In this document: positions 1 to 8,493 of the stretch, piece by piece
Position numbering within the stretch: position 1 is the first letter of the stretch
Layout: each line of letters starts with the position of its first letter
Translations under genes and position numbers: made by a program
Assembly (NCBI RefSeq): GCF_000308755.1
Contig: NZ_BAGF01000052.1
Span: 16,722-80,721 of the forward strand
Direction of reading: 5' to 3'
DNA length: 64,000 nt
Source: Nocardia pneumoniae NBRC 100136
GTDB taxonomy: Bacteria > Actinomycetota > Actinomycetes > Mycobacteriales > Mycobacteriaceae
The notes under the pieces: generated by a model
Database searches by the model: none
Told to the model about the DNA's origin: nothing
The model's input: only the letters and a program-made list of their open reading frames with translations

Positions 1-174
1 CGGCGTGACGACCCGCCTGCGGCATGTGCGGCGCTGCTCGCCGCCGAGGCCTTCGCGCAGATCACGCGCGGTGCGGGTGGTCGCAGCGCGCGGGGGCGAT
101 TACCCCTCCGCGACGAGCACGGCCCGGTCCAACGCGGGCTGTTCGAACCGACACCGATCATCGAGGAGCATTCC
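1..174 (+). other. Window edge, open in the frame of the next gene
   Basis: No stop codon interrupts the frame of the following SIMPL gene between base 1 and its GTG at 175, and the codons there are rich in third-position G/C. Either the SIMPL gene starts upstream of the window, or this is chance openness in high-GC DNA. Another forward frame ends in a TGA that overlaps the GTG at 175, but its Arg/Ser-rich translation looks like a shadow frame. I could not assign this segment to a family. Confidence 0.3.
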
Positions 175-849
175 GTGAGCGAGCAGCCCGATTCGGCAGC
201 AGGCACCGTCACGACCTTCGGGCACGGCACCGCCCGCGCCACCCCGGACCTGATGCGGGTGACGATCTCCGTGGAATCGCGGGCGAGCAAGGTCGCGCTC
301 GCCTACAGCCGGGCCGGTGAGCGCGTGGCCGCGGTCACGCAATCGCTGCGGTCCGATGGCGTCGGCGGCGCCGACATCGCCACCAGCGGTCTGTCGGTGC
401 AGACCGAGACGGTGTGGATCGAGGGCCAGGGCAACCGGGTCACCGGATACCTCGCCAGCACGTCGCTGACCGTGGCGTTGCGCGATATCGGGGACGACGC
501 CGATCCCGGGCCCGCCACGATCATCGCCCACTGCGTCGAGGCGGGCGGCGACGACGTCCGCCTCGGCGGCCTGACCCTCACCTTCGCCGATCAGGAGTCC
601 CTGCTCGCCCGGGCGCGCGACGCGGCGTGGGAGAACGCCCTCGCCAAGGCCGAGCAGTATGCCCGGCGCGCGCAGCGCACGCTCGGCAAGGTCCTCGAGA
701 TCACCGAGAACGCCGCCTCCGCACCACCGGTCCCGCGCGCGCAGAGCGTCGCCGCCCCGATGGAGCTCTACCGCGCCGCCGCGGTCCCGGTCGAACTGGG
801 CGAGAGCGAGATCTCCGCGGTCATTCGCGTCACCTGGCAACTCGACTGA
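175..849 (+). CDS. SIMPL (DUF541) domain protein
   Basis: The 224-residue product matches the SIMPL/DUF541 pattern over nearly its whole length. It has an N-terminal strand beginning GTVTTFGHGTARATPD, a middle part with LSVQTETVW, a section with AAWENALAKAEQYA, and a C-terminal VELGESEISAVIRVTW segment. SIMPL proteins are poorly understood; some bind signalling partners or sit in the envelope. No signal peptide is visible, so this copy is probably cytoplasmic or its start lies further upstream. GTG at 175 follows a GAGGAG ribosome site by about five bases, which supports this start, although the frame is open to the window edge. Family assignment is firm; function is unknown. Confidence 0.75.
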   Translation: MSEQPDSAAGTVTTFGHGTARATPDLMRVTISVESRASKVALAYSRAGERVAAVTQSLRSDGVGGADIATSGLSVQTETVWIEGQGNRVTGYLASTSLTVALRDIGDDADPGPATIIAHCVEAGGDDVRLGGLTLTFADQESLLARARDAAWENALAKAEQYARRAQRTLGKVLEITENAASAPPVPRAQSVAAPMELYRAAAVPVELGESEISAVIRVTWQLD

Positions 850-915
850 CGCCACCGGCGATCGACGTCGAGGCGCCGGGCGAGTGAGCCGTCTGTGCCG
901 ACTCCTCCGACGTGG

Positions 916-1281
916 TCAATCCGCCAGGAATTCGAGCCGATTACCGACCGCATCGTAGGTGTGGAACCGCCGCCGCCCCGGAATCTCCGCTGGATCGGCC
1001 CATGCCACGGGGTATCCGGCCGCCGAGACGGCGGCGGCGACAGCATCGATGTCCACGACGAACGCCGGATGCCCTTTGACGGCGGGACGAAAGTCGGCTT
1101 CCACGCCGACATGTAGTTCGCCGTCGGGGCCACCTCGGCCGGGGACGCGGAACCAGCACCCGCCCCGGGCGGCCAGCAACGGCGGCTTCGGGAGTTCGGG
1201 CCAGCCGAGCACGCCGGTGTAGAAGCCGCGCTGCCGGTCCTCCGCGCCGGCGGGACAACACAGTTGCACGTGATGGATCAT
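916..1281 (-). CDS. VOC superfamily (glyoxalase-like) protein
   Basis: The 121-residue product is a single vicinal-oxygen-chelate module. It begins MIHHVQL, continues with FYTGVLGWPELPKP, and ends in the typical DAVGNRLEFLAD strand carrying the last metal-ligand Glu. A single copy of the module implies a dimer with metal sites between subunits. The substrate cannot be told; relatives include glyoxalases, dioxygenases and antibiotic-binding proteins. It lies convergent to the SIMPL gene and just downstream, on the same strand, of a DUF1330 gene (about 30 bases), so the two may be cotranscribed. The ATG at 1281 is the only good start. Confidence 0.75.
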   Translation of the reverse strand: MIHHVQLCCPAGAEDRQRGFYTGVLGWPELPKPPLLAARGGCWFRVPGRGGPDGELHVGVEADFRPAVKGHPAFVVDIDAVAAAVSAAGYPVAWADPAEIPGRRRFHTYDAVGNRLEFLAD

Positions 1282-1311
1282 CAGCTCATCGTGCCAGCGG
1301 CGTCCGGCCGG

Positions 1312-1608
1312 TCACGAGTGACCGAGACCGTGTACCAGCAGGCTCACCGTGTCGGCTCCGGCGTGACGATCCTTCGAGATCTCCTGATACTCCGGAGATT
1401 CGGCCCAGGCGCGGAAGGACGGCTCGTCGGGGAACGACATCAGAACCACCTTCTCGCGGTCGGTGGCGCCCTCGATGACCTGCGGGGATTCGTCGGCGGC
1501 CAGCAGGGTGCCGGAGTAGCGGACGAAGACGTCCAGGAATCGTGCCTGGTAGCGATCGTAGGCGGCGCGATCGGTGAACTTCAGTTGTGCGATTACATAC
1601 ACGGTCAT
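1312..1608 (-). CDS. DUF1330 domain protein
   Basis: The 98-residue product has the ferredoxin-like alpha/beta dimeric-barrel pattern of DUF1330: an opening strand MTVYVIAQLKF, a helix AAYDRYQARF, a GTLLAADESPQVIEG segment, and LMSFPDEPSFRAWAESPEYQ. DUF1330 proteins are small cytoplasmic proteins related to the dimeric alpha-beta-barrel monooxygenases; their substrates are unknown. The gene precedes the VOC gene on the same strand and follows the methyltransferase gene by 54 bases. Confidence 0.75.
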   Translation of the reverse strand: MTVYVIAQLKFTDRAAYDRYQARFLDVFVRYSGTLLAADESPQVIEGATDREKVVLMSFPDEPSFRAWAESPEYQEISKDRHAGADTVSLLVHGLGHS

Positions 1609-1662
1609 ACCTGTGACTCTAATTGCGACCGAGAGCGTCGACGACGTTCCGGAGACCTTCCC

Positions 1663-3078
1663 TCAGCGCTCCAGCAACGCAAGGCATTCCACGTGGTGTG
1701 TCGCGGGGAACGCGTCGAACGCGCGCAGATCGGCGAGCTGGTAGCCCGCCGCCTGGTACAGGCCCAGATCGCGGGCGAACGCCGCCGGGTCGCATCCGAC
1801 GTGGATGATCCGCGCCGGGCCGCTCGCCGCGACCGCGCCGACCACCTCCTTGCCCGCGCCCGCGCGCGGCGGATCGAGCACCACCACGTCCGGCGCCGCC
1901 GCGCCGACATGCTCCACCACCCAGCGTTCCACCCGCTGGGTCCGTAGCTCCACCCAGGGCATATCGCGCAGCGCGGCGGCGCCGTCGGCGACCGCGGATC
2001 GGGCGGATTCCACGCCGAGCACCACACCGGTCCGGCCGACCTGCTCGGCCATGCGCGCGGCGAAAACACCCGCACCGCTGTAGAGATCCCAGGCGCGACC
2101 GCCGGGGCCGAGTCCCGACCATTCCGCGACGAGATCCGAATACCGTTGCGCCGCACCCCGGTGCGCCTGCCAGAAGCCGGTCGCCGCGATCTCCCACCGA
2201 CGGCCCGCCACGTACTCGACCGCGCGCCCACTGCCCGCGAACACCCATTCGTCGCGTGCCGCGTGCGCGGCCGCCCGCCGCGCGGAGGCGTCTCGCCGTT
2301 CGTCACGCCGGGTGGATTCCGCGGCGGCCGCCGCGCTGCCCCACCGATCGGAGCCGCGCCGTCCGCCACGGCGATCGCGGCCGTGCGGCCGGTCGCGTCG
2401 CCTGGAGCCGTCCCGGCGGTCGCTTCCACCCGGACCGCGCCGGTCGCCGCCGCGACTGCCCGCTCCCCGCTCCGCGGCGGGCGCCAATTCGACGATGTGC
2501 CGGATCCCGTCGCCGTCCACCACGATCACCAGATCGGCGCCCGGCGTCCAATGCCGATCCGCGATTCCCTCCAGCGCCCCCGCGACCGGTTGCGGGCAGC
2601 GCAGATCCGCGATCACGTCGGTGCTGCGATACCGGTGCACGCCGGCGCGGCCGCGTTCGTCCACCGCAAGCCGCACCCGGGTGCGCCACCCGCCGGTCGT
2701 TTCGCCGGACTCGATCGGCTCGACCAGCACGTCACGTTCGATCCCGGCCACTCGGCGCAGCTGTTCGGCCACCACCGTGGCCTTCAGCGCGCGCTGGGCC
2801 GCGGGCGTGGCGAAGGAGAAATCACAGCACCCCGCGCCGCCGGGGCCGGATACCGGACACGTGGCGGGCACCCGGTCCGGTGACGCCTCGAGCACCTCGA
2901 CGGCGTCGGCCCGGCAGTACGAGCCGCCGCGGTCCTCGGTGACCCGGGCCCGCACCAGTTCACCGGGCAGCCCGTGCCGGACGAACACCACACGCCCCTC
3001 GTGCCGTGCGACACAGAAGCCGCCGTGCCCCGGCGGCCCGAGCCGCACCTCGAACGTGTTTGTCCGCCAATCACTCAT
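1663..3078 (-). CDS. TrmA/RlmD-type RNA (uracil-5) methyltransferase with RG-rich insertion
   Basis: The 471-residue protein is the Rv2689c counterpart. Residues 1-65 form a TRAM-like domain (LVRARVTEDRGGSYCRADAV). C74, C84, C85 and C161 resemble the Fe-S ligands of RlmD but with altered spacing. The C-terminal Rossmann methyltransferase has AWDLYSGAGVFA (329-340), VVVLDPPRAG (398-407), the catalytic cysteine in HVGCDP (C429) and the terminal Glu of HHVEC (464). It should methylate C5 of a uridine in tRNA or rRNA using SAM. Residues about 203-275 are an inserted low-complexity stretch rich in Arg, Gly, Asp and Ser that ordinary family members lack. Its ATG lies 19 bases from the permease stop, suggesting one transcript. 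The exact target base is not determinable. Confidence 0.88.
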   Translation of the reverse strand: MSDWRTNTFEVRLGPPGHGGFCVARHEGRVVFVRHGLPGELVRARVTEDRGGSYCRADAVEVLEASPDRVPATCPVSGPGGAGCCDFSFATPAAQRALKATVVAEQLRRVAGIERDVLVEPIESGETTGGWRTRVRLAVDERGRAGVHRYRSTDVIADLRCPQPVAGALEGIADRHWTPGADLVIVVDGDGIRHIVELAPAAERGAGSRGGDRRGPGGSDRRDGSRRRDRPHGRDRRGGRRGSDRWGSAAAAAESTRRDERRDASARRAAAHAARDEWVFAGSGRAVEYVAGRRWEIAATGFWQAHRGAAQRYSDLVAEWSGLGPGGRAWDLYSGAGVFAARMAEQVGRTGVVLGVESARSAVADGAAALRDMPWVELRTQRVERWVVEHVGAAAPDVVVLDPPRAGAGKEVVGAVAASGPARIIHVGCDPAAFARDLGLYQAAGYQLADLRAFDAFPATHHVECLALLER

Positions 3079-3097
3079 CCCGAATGCTCCATGGACG

Positions 3098-5095
3098 TCA
3101 TGTCCGGTCCTCGTACCCGCGCCGCACCGCGCCGGGGGCGTTCACCACGCCGGGCACCCTGGCCCGCGCCGACGAGCTCAGCTGCCACGGCACACTCGTC
3201 ACCATCACGCCCGGCTCGAACAGCAGCCTTCCCTTCAGCCGCAGCGCGCTCTGGTTGTGCAGTACCTGCTCCCACCAGTGCCCGACCACGTACTCGGGGA
3301 TGAACACCGTCACCACGTCGCGGGGGGCGTCCTTGCGTACCCGCTTGACGTAGTCGAGAACCGGTTTGGTGATCTCCCGGTACGGCGATTCGATCACCTT
3401 CAGCGGCACCGTGATGTCGCTGTTCTCCCACTCCCGCACCAGCGCCCTGGTATCGGCCTCGTCCACGTTCACCGTCACCGCCTCCAACGTGTCGGGGCGG
3501 GTGGCGCGGGCATAGGCCAGTGCGCGGCGGGTGGGCAGGTGCAGCCGGGAGACCAGCACGATGGAGTGCGAGCGGCTGGGCAGCACCCCGTCCCACTCGT
3601 GCTCGTCCAGCTCGCGCGCGACCGAATCGTAGTGCCGGCGAATCATCTTCATCACCACGAAGATCGCGACCATGGTGAAGATGGCGATGTAGGCGCCGGC
3701 GAAGAACTTCGTGATCAGCACGATCACCAGCACCGCGCCGGTCGCGCTGAGGCCGACCGCGTTGATCACCCGCGACCGCTTCATCCGCGCACGCTGCCCC
3801 GGGTCGGTCTCGGTGCGCAGCAGACGGGTCCAGTGGCGCAGCATGCCGGTCTGGCTGAGCACGAACGAAACGAACACGCCGACGATGTAGAGCTGGATCA
3901 GCTTGGTCACCTCGGCGCCGAACAGCACCACGAACGCGATGGCCGCGCCGGACAGGAACAGGATGCCGTTGCTGAACGCCAGCCGGTCGCCCCTGGTGTG
4001 CAGCTGCCGGGGCAGGTAGCGGTCCTGCGCCAGGATCGAGCCGAGCACGGGGAACCCGTTGAACGCCGTGTTCGCGGCGAGCACGAGGATCAGCGCGGTC
4101 ACGGTCGTGATGAAGAAGAAGCCGAGCGGGAACCCCTCGAACACGGCCTCGGCGAGCTGCGCGATGAGCGTCTTCTGCTGGTAGTCCTCTGGCGCCCCGG
4201 TCAGGTCGGAGACATTGTGCGCGTACACGATTCCGATCTTCTGGGCCAGGACGATGATGCCCATCAGCAGCACGATCGCGATGGACCCCAGCAGCAGCAG
4301 CGTAGTGGCGGCGTTGCGCGACTTGGGCTTGCGGAACGCGGGCACGCCGTTGCTGATCGCCTCCACACCGGTCAGCGCGGCGCAGCCGGAGGAGAACGAC
4401 CGCGCGATGAGGAAGGCGAACGCCAAGCCGTACAGGTGTTCGTGCTCGGCCAACCCGAAACCGGCGGATTCGGCCCGCAGATCCTCGCCGAGCACGAAGA
4501 TCCGGAACAGCCCCCAGCCGAGCATGAGGAACATGCCGAAGATGAACGCGTAGGTCGGAATCGCGAACATAGTGCCCGATTCGCGTACCCCGCGCAGGTT
4601 CATCGCGGTGAGCGCGACGATGGCCACGACGGCGAACAGGACTTTGTGGGTGGCGACAAAGGGAATCGCCGAGCCGATATTGGACGCCGCCGAGGAGATC
4701 GATACCGCCACGGTGAGCACGTAGTCGACCAGCAGCGCGCTGCCCACGGTCAGGCCCGCGTTGGGGCCGAGGTTGGTCGTGGCGACTTCGTAGTCACCAC
4801 CGCCGGAGGGGTAGGCGTGCACGTTCTGCCGGTAGCTGGCGACCACCACCGCCATGACGAAGGCGACGGCCAGACCGACCCAAGGGGCGTACAGGTACGC
4901 CGAGACCCCACCGGCCGACAGGACGAGGAAGATTTCTTCGGGGGCGTAGGCGACCGATGACATGGCATCGGAGGCGAACACCGGAAGCGCGATTCGCTTC
5001 GGCAGCAAGGTGTGACCGAGCGAGTCACTGCGGAAAGGCCTGCCCAGCAGCACTCGCTTCGCTGCCGTCGTCAACTTGGACACTGGAGCGAGCAT
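3098..5095 (-). CDS. APC-superfamily permease, KimA-like potassium importer (Rv2690c counterpart)
   Basis: The protein has about twelve hydrophobic helices followed by a soluble C-terminal part of roughly 200 residues. The start VLLGRPFRSD...LLPKRIALPVFASDAMSSVAY closely resembles Bacillus KimA (YdaO), a high-affinity K+/H+ symporter of the KUP-type APC branch; this is recognition by eye. It is transcribed divergently from ceoB/ceoC, two RCK proteins that normally gate K+ transporters, which supports a potassium role. The frame is open up to 5221, but ATG at 5095 follows a GGGGG-containing ribosome site, and a GTG at 5083 gives the start most like homologues (VSKLTTAAKR). The longest start is unlikely because it would overlap the divergent promoter. 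An amino-acid substrate remains possible. Confidence 0.8.
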   Translation of the reverse strand: MLAPVSKLTTAAKRVLLGRPFRSDSLGHTLLPKRIALPVFASDAMSSVAYAPEEIFLVLSAGGVSAYLYAPWVGLAVAFVMAVVVASYRQNVHAYPSGGGDYEVATTNLGPNAGLTVGSALLVDYVLTVAVSISSAASNIGSAIPFVATHKVLFAVVAIVALTAMNLRGVRESGTMFAIPTYAFIFGMFLMLGWGLFRIFVLGEDLRAESAGFGLAEHEHLYGLAFAFLIARSFSSGCAALTGVEAISNGVPAFRKPKSRNAATTLLLLGSIAIVLLMGIIVLAQKIGIVYAHNVSDLTGAPEDYQQKTLIAQLAEAVFEGFPLGFFFITTVTALILVLAANTAFNGFPVLGSILAQDRYLPRQLHTRGDRLAFSNGILFLSGAAIAFVVLFGAEVTKLIQLYIVGVFVSFVLSQTGMLRHWTRLLRTETDPGQRARMKRSRVINAVGLSATGAVLVIVLITKFFAGAYIAIFTMVAIFVVMKMIRRHYDSVARELDEHEWDGVLPSRSHSIVLVSRLHLPTRRALAYARATRPDTLEAVTVNVDEADTRALVREWENSDITVPLKVIESPYREITKPVLDYVKRVRKDAPRDVVTVFIPEYVVGHWWEQVLHNQSALRLKGRLLFEPGVMVTSVPWQLSSSARARVPGVVNAPGAVRRGYEDRT

Positions 5096-5244
5096 AGGCC
5101 CCCGCACGGTCGCTCGCGCGCGTGGCTCGCAGGTTTGCTCGGGGGCTGGAGGGGGAACGTGGCCGATGGAATCATTCGACGGGTAGCGTTCGACCGAACA
5201 ACGAAGCAGACCGAACACCATGGTTCCAGGAACGAGGTTGCACG

Positions 5245-5910
5245 GTGTACGTAGTGATCATGGGGTGCGGGCGCGTCGGCTCCTCGCTGGCCCATGCCCT
5301 GGTCCGCATAGGTCACGAAGTCACCGTGATCGACCGGGACTCGAGCGCGTTTCTGCGCCTCGGCTCCGACTTTCCCGGCAACCGGGTGACCGGCGTCGGA
5401 TTCGATCGAGATGTGCTGATCAGCGCCGGAATCGAACGGGCGGACGCGTTCGCGGCCGTCTCCTCGGGCGACAACTCCAACATCATCTCGGCGCGGGTGG
5501 CCAGGGAGATGTTCGGCGTGCAGCGCGTCGTCGCCCGGATCTACGACGCCAAACGCGCGGCCGTCTACGAGCGCCTCGGCATCCCGACCATCGCCACGGT
5601 GCCGTGGACCACCGATCGCTTCCTGCGCGCGCTCATCGGCGACGCCAGCACCACCACGTGGCGTGACCCCACCGGGACGGTTGCCGTGACGCAACTGACG
5701 CTGCACGAAGAGTGGTACGGCCGCACGGTGCGCGACCTGCAGCAGACCATCGCGGCGCGGGTCGCGTTCATCATCCGTTTCGGCCAGGGATTGCTGCCCG
5801 ACAGCAAGACCATCATCCAGGCCGACGACATCGTCTACGTGGCCGCGACATCCGGCACCGTGGGAGAGGCCGTCGCCCTGGCCGCGAAGCCCCCAGCGAG
5901 CGAGGACTGA
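5245..5910 (+). CDS. ceoB: TrkA/RCK-type potassium uptake regulatory protein CeoB
   Basis: The 221-residue product has an N-terminal Rossmann RCK domain with the nucleotide motif GCGRVG (residues 7-12), a VIDRDS acidic strand end that binds the ribose, and a C-terminal RCK_C domain (about 140-215). Such subunits bind NAD(H) or ATP and gate K+ transporters at the inner membrane face. GTG at 5245 is chosen because GCGRVG then sits at the canonical position and an AACGAGG ribosome site precedes it; upstream ATGs give non-homologous leaders. It is followed two bases later by ceoC and is divergent from the KimA-like permease. Gene order equals Rv2691-Rv2692. Confidence 0.88.
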   Translation: MYVVIMGCGRVGSSLAHALVRIGHEVTVIDRDSSAFLRLGSDFPGNRVTGVGFDRDVLISAGIERADAFAAVSSGDNSNIISARVAREMFGVQRVVARIYDAKRAAVYERLGIPTIATVPWTTDRFLRALIGDASTTTWRDPTGTVAVTQLTLHEEWYGRTVRDLQQTIAARVAFIIRFGQGLLPDSKTIIQADDIVYVAATSGTVGEAVALAAKPPASED

Positions 5911-5912
5911 AC

Positions 5913-6584
5913 ATGAAAGTGGCCATCGCCGGAGCAGGCGCCGTCGGCCGATCGATCGCCAGGGAACTCCTGCGCGGCGGGCATCGGGTGATGCTCCTGG
6001 AGCGTCAGCTGGAACACATCGATGCCGCGGCGATCCCGGACGCGGTCTGGGTGCACGCCGACGCGTGCGAGCTGGCGCTGCTCGAGCAGGCCGGGCTGGA
6101 GACCTACGAGGTGGTCATCGCGGCCACGGGTGACGACAAGGCGAACCTGGTGCACAGCCTGCTGGCCAAGACCGAGTTCGGGGTGCGCCGGGTGGTTGCC
6201 CGGGTGAACGATCCGCGCAACGAATGGCTCTTCGACGCCTCCTGGGGCGTGGACGTCGCGGTGTCCACGCCCCGGCTGCTGGCCTCGCTGGTCGAGGAAG
6301 CGGTGTCGGTCGGGGACCTGGTGCGCCTGCTGACGCTGCGCCAGGGCCAGGCGAACCTGGTGGAGATGACGCTGCCCGCGGACACCGCGCTGGCGGGCAA
6401 GCCGGTGCGCGCGCTCACCCTGCCGCGCGACGCCGCCCTCGTGACGATCCTGCGCGGCGGCCGGGTGATCGTGCCGCAGCCGGACGACCCGTTCGAGGGC
6501 GACGACGAACTGCTGTTCGTGACCTCGGTGGAAGCCGAAGAGGACCTCCGGTTGGAGCTCGCCAACCACGGCATCAGACCATAA
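5913..6584 (+). CDS. ceoC: TrkA/RCK-type potassium uptake regulatory protein CeoC
   Basis: The 223-residue product starts MKVAIAGAGAVGRSIA, a clean GAGAVG dinucleotide-binding loop, with an RCK_N domain to about residue 130 and an RCK_C domain with PADTALAGKPVRAL and DDELLFVTSVE at the end. It is the paralogue of CeoB. The two genes are separated by two bases, so the proteins probably assemble into a hetero-octameric gating ring. The ATG at 5913 is unambiguous. The partner channel is probably the divergent permease, since no TrkH/TrkG pore gene is visible in the window; that pairing is inference. Confidence 0.88.
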   Translation: MKVAIAGAGAVGRSIARELLRGGHRVMLLERQLEHIDAAAIPDAVWVHADACELALLEQAGLETYEVVIAATGDDKANLVHSLLAKTEFGVRRVVARVNDPRNEWLFDASWGVDVAVSTPRLLASLVEEAVSVGDLVRLLTLRQGQANLVEMTLPADTALAGKPVRALTLPRDAALVTILRGGRVIVPQPDDPFEGDDELLFVTSVEAEEDLRLELANHGIRP

Positions 6585-6629
6585 CTCCCCGTATACGGCC
6601 GATGCGTCCTCGCGGGGCGCCGCCGGGGA

Positions 6630-7256
6630 CTACGCGGCCGGCTTCAGCTCCGCGCGCAGCTTGTTCAGCGCGCGGTGCTGCATCACCCGGACCACACCGG
6701 GGCTGGTGCCGATGGCCTCCGCGGTCTGCGCCGCCGACCAGCCGAGCATGATGCGCAGCACCAGTACCTCGCGGTGCGCGGGCGCCAGCACCTTCATGAG
6801 CTCCCTTGTGGCGGTGCGCCGTTCGGAGGCCAGCGCCCACTCCTCGGGTCCGGCGGCGGAGGACGCGGAATCCGGGACGTCGGCCACCGGGTAGGCGGGG
6901 TGCTGCTGCGAGCGGCGGAACGCGTCGGCGACCTTGTTGGCCGCGATGCCGTAGACGAACGCCAGGAACGACTTGCCCTGGTCGCGATAGCGCGGGATGG
7001 CGTTGACGGTGGCCAAGAGGATCTCCTGCACCACGTCGTCGGCGGTGACCTGCAGATGGGCCGTATTGCCAAGGCGCGCACCGCAGTAGCGCCGCACCAG
7101 CGGGTGCACGAGCCGGATGATCTCGGAGACCGCGTGACGGTCGCCCGCGGCCGCCGGGCCGATCAGCTTGTCCAGTTCGGCCGATACCCGGCGGCTCTCC
7201 GACAGAGCGGGGTTGTGGTTCTTGGGCAGCGCCGCGGTGTTGTGCTCGGTAGCCAC
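6630..7256 (-). CDS. ECF RNA polymerase sigma factor, SigD/ShbA-like
   Basis: The 208-residue protein carries sigma region 2 (about 35-115, with TADDVVQEILLATVNAIPRY and SFLAFVYGIAANKVADAFR) and sigma region 4 (about 150-203, with REVLVLRIMLGWSAAQTAEA and the recognition helix GVVRVMQHRALNKL). The YGIAANKVADA and CGARLG...ADDVVQE pattern closely matches mycobacterial SigD and Streptomyces ShbA. No anti-sigma gene is adjacent. It sits between ceoC (convergent) and the DUF3159 gene, a place with no sigma gene in the mycobacterial order, so it is an insertion or relocation relative to that order. ShbA controls the principal sigma gene in Streptomyces; whether this copy controls sigA here is speculative. 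Confidence 0.85.
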   Translation of the reverse strand: MATEHNTAALPKNHNPALSESRRVSAELDKLIGPAAAGDRHAVSEIIRLVHPLVRRYCGARLGNTAHLQVTADDVVQEILLATVNAIPRYRDQGKSFLAFVYGIAANKVADAFRRSQQHPAYPVADVPDSASSAAGPEEWALASERRTATRELMKVLAPAHREVLVLRIMLGWSAAQTAEAIGTSPGVVRVMQHRALNKLRAELKPAA

Positions 7257-7422
7257 GTCCGAGTCCTTCCTTGCCGATCCAGTGCGAATTTGCGATACGC
7301 ATAGATCGTCTGACGAACTCGGGACGCCGACCAGGTACCCCAGGGTGGGTTACCGCCCACCTCGGCGGTGGTACTCACCCCACCCCTTGGGCTTTCGCCG
7401 GTCGGCGGCGGACAGTTAACGC

Positions 7423-8112
7423 TCAGGCCGGTCGGGTCGCGGCCACCGGCTTGGCGGGCAGATGGCCCGCACGGCGCACCGCCCAGATCGTGACGCCCAG
7501 CGCCACGGCCGTCAGCGGCCAGCCCATCGCGATGCGGGCGACCGCGAGCCAGCCGGTCCGGTCGGTGTCGTAGAGCTGCGACTGCACCAGGTAGCGGGCG
7601 CCGAAGACGAGAACCCACGTGGCGGTGGCCACGTCGTACAGGCGCACCAGCCGGGGATCGGACCGCCAGTCGGAGCCGTGACCGTTCAGGACGCCCCAGA
7701 TCACGCCGACCAGCGGCCGGCGGACCAGGATGGAGGCGAGGAACACCCCGGCGTAGACGAGGCTGGTGTAGATGCCGAAGAGGAAGAACCCTTTCGCCTC
7801 CCCCATCCGGTAGGCGATGAAGGCACAGATCCCGACGCCGAAGAAGCCGGAGATGGCGGGCTGGACCGGATTGCGACGCACCAGGCGCCAGACCAGGATG
7901 GCGGCGGCCACGCCGAGCGCCGCCCAGATCGCGGCGGTCAGCCCGGCGAGGCTGTTCACGGGGACGAACACGACAACCGGCAGTGTCGAGTAGATCAGGC
8001 CGCTGAAGCCGCCCAGTTGTTCCAGGAGGGTCTGCTCGGCACGTTCCTCGTCACGGCCGAGGTCGAGCCCGGTGCGATCGCCTGAGCCTGCGTTGTCGTC
8101 GCTCGATGGCAT
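7423..8112 (-). CDS. DUF3159 integral membrane protein (Rv2693c counterpart)
   Basis: The 229-residue product has roughly six hydrophobic segments, including LPVVVFVPVNSLAGL, AAIWAALGVAAAILVWRL and GFFGVGICAFIAYRM, and the conserved actinobacterial pattern GFSGLIYSTLPV. DUF3159 proteins are inner-membrane proteins of unknown function, conserved beside the OB-fold gene. The start codon is three bases from the OB-fold stop (8116), so the genes are cotranscribed. About 165 bases separate it from the downstream sigma gene; that gap holds GC-rich inverted repeats but no clear gene. Confidence 0.85.
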   Translation of the reverse strand: MPSSDDNAGSGDRTGLDLGRDEERAEQTLLEQLGGFSGLIYSTLPVVVFVPVNSLAGLTAAIWAALGVAAAILVWRLVRRNPVQPAISGFFGVGICAFIAYRMGEAKGFFLFGIYTSLVYAGVFLASILVRRPLVGVIWGVLNGHGSDWRSDPRLVRLYDVATATWVLVFGARYLVQSQLYDTDRTGWLAVARIAMGWPLTAVALGVTIWAVRRAGHLPAKPVAATRPA

Positions 8113-8115
8113 ACG

Positions 8116-8493
8116 TCAGCTGTTCCCGCGCAATTCGTAGTAGGGGTTGTAGATCACTTTGCGGCCGTCCCGCTCGCCCACCCGGCCGCGGACCAGGATG
8201 CGCCGCCCCGGCTCGATACCGGGGATGCGCCTGCGCCCGATCCAGACGAGGGTGATGGCGTCGGTGCCGTCGAAGAACTCCGCCTGCACACTGGCGCCTG
8301 CGGACTTGGGACACGCTTCGACGCTCCGGAGCCTACCGAGCATGGTGGCCTCGTCGCCGCGCCGACACTCCGACGCACGGTGCGCTCCCGACGCCTCGGA
8401 AGTCTCGGCCAGCTCTTCGGCATCCAGCTGATCGATATCCTCGGTCAGCCTGCGGCCCAGACGTCGAAAATAACCTGAGGCTGCGGATGACAT
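8116..8493 (-). CDS. OB-fold nucleic-acid-binding domain protein (Rv2694c counterpart)
   Basis: The 125-residue product has an N-terminal helical acidic segment (LTEDIDQLDAEELAE) followed by an OB-fold of RecG-wedge/tRNA-anticodon type: TMLGRLRSVEACPKSAG, VQAEFFDGTDAITLVWIG, GIEPGRRILVRGRVG. OB folds bind single-stranded nucleic acid; no catalytic residues are seen. ATG at 8493 is preferred over longer open frames because an AGGAGAG ribosome site lies about ten bases before it and the leader beyond is a shadow of the divergent gene. It is the first gene of a unit with DUF3159. Confidence 0.85.
   Translation of the reverse strand: MSSAASGYFRRLGRRLTEDIDQLDAEELAETSEASGAHRASECRRGDEATMLGRLRSVEACPKSAGASVQAEFFDGTDAITLVWIGRRRIPGIEPGRRILVRGRVGERDGRKVIYNPYYELRGNS

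Noticed and set aside
2312..4960. An 882-codon open frame on the plus strand antisense to the methyltransferase and permease genes
   Set aside because: It is Arg/Pro/His-rich, matches no family and is antisense to well-conserved genes; such frames are common in high-GC DNA because stop codons are rare.
5096..5244. A ydaO-type c-di-AMP riboswitch before the KimA-like permease
   Set aside because: The intergenic segment is too short and shows none of the conserved paired elements; only divergent promoters are plausible.
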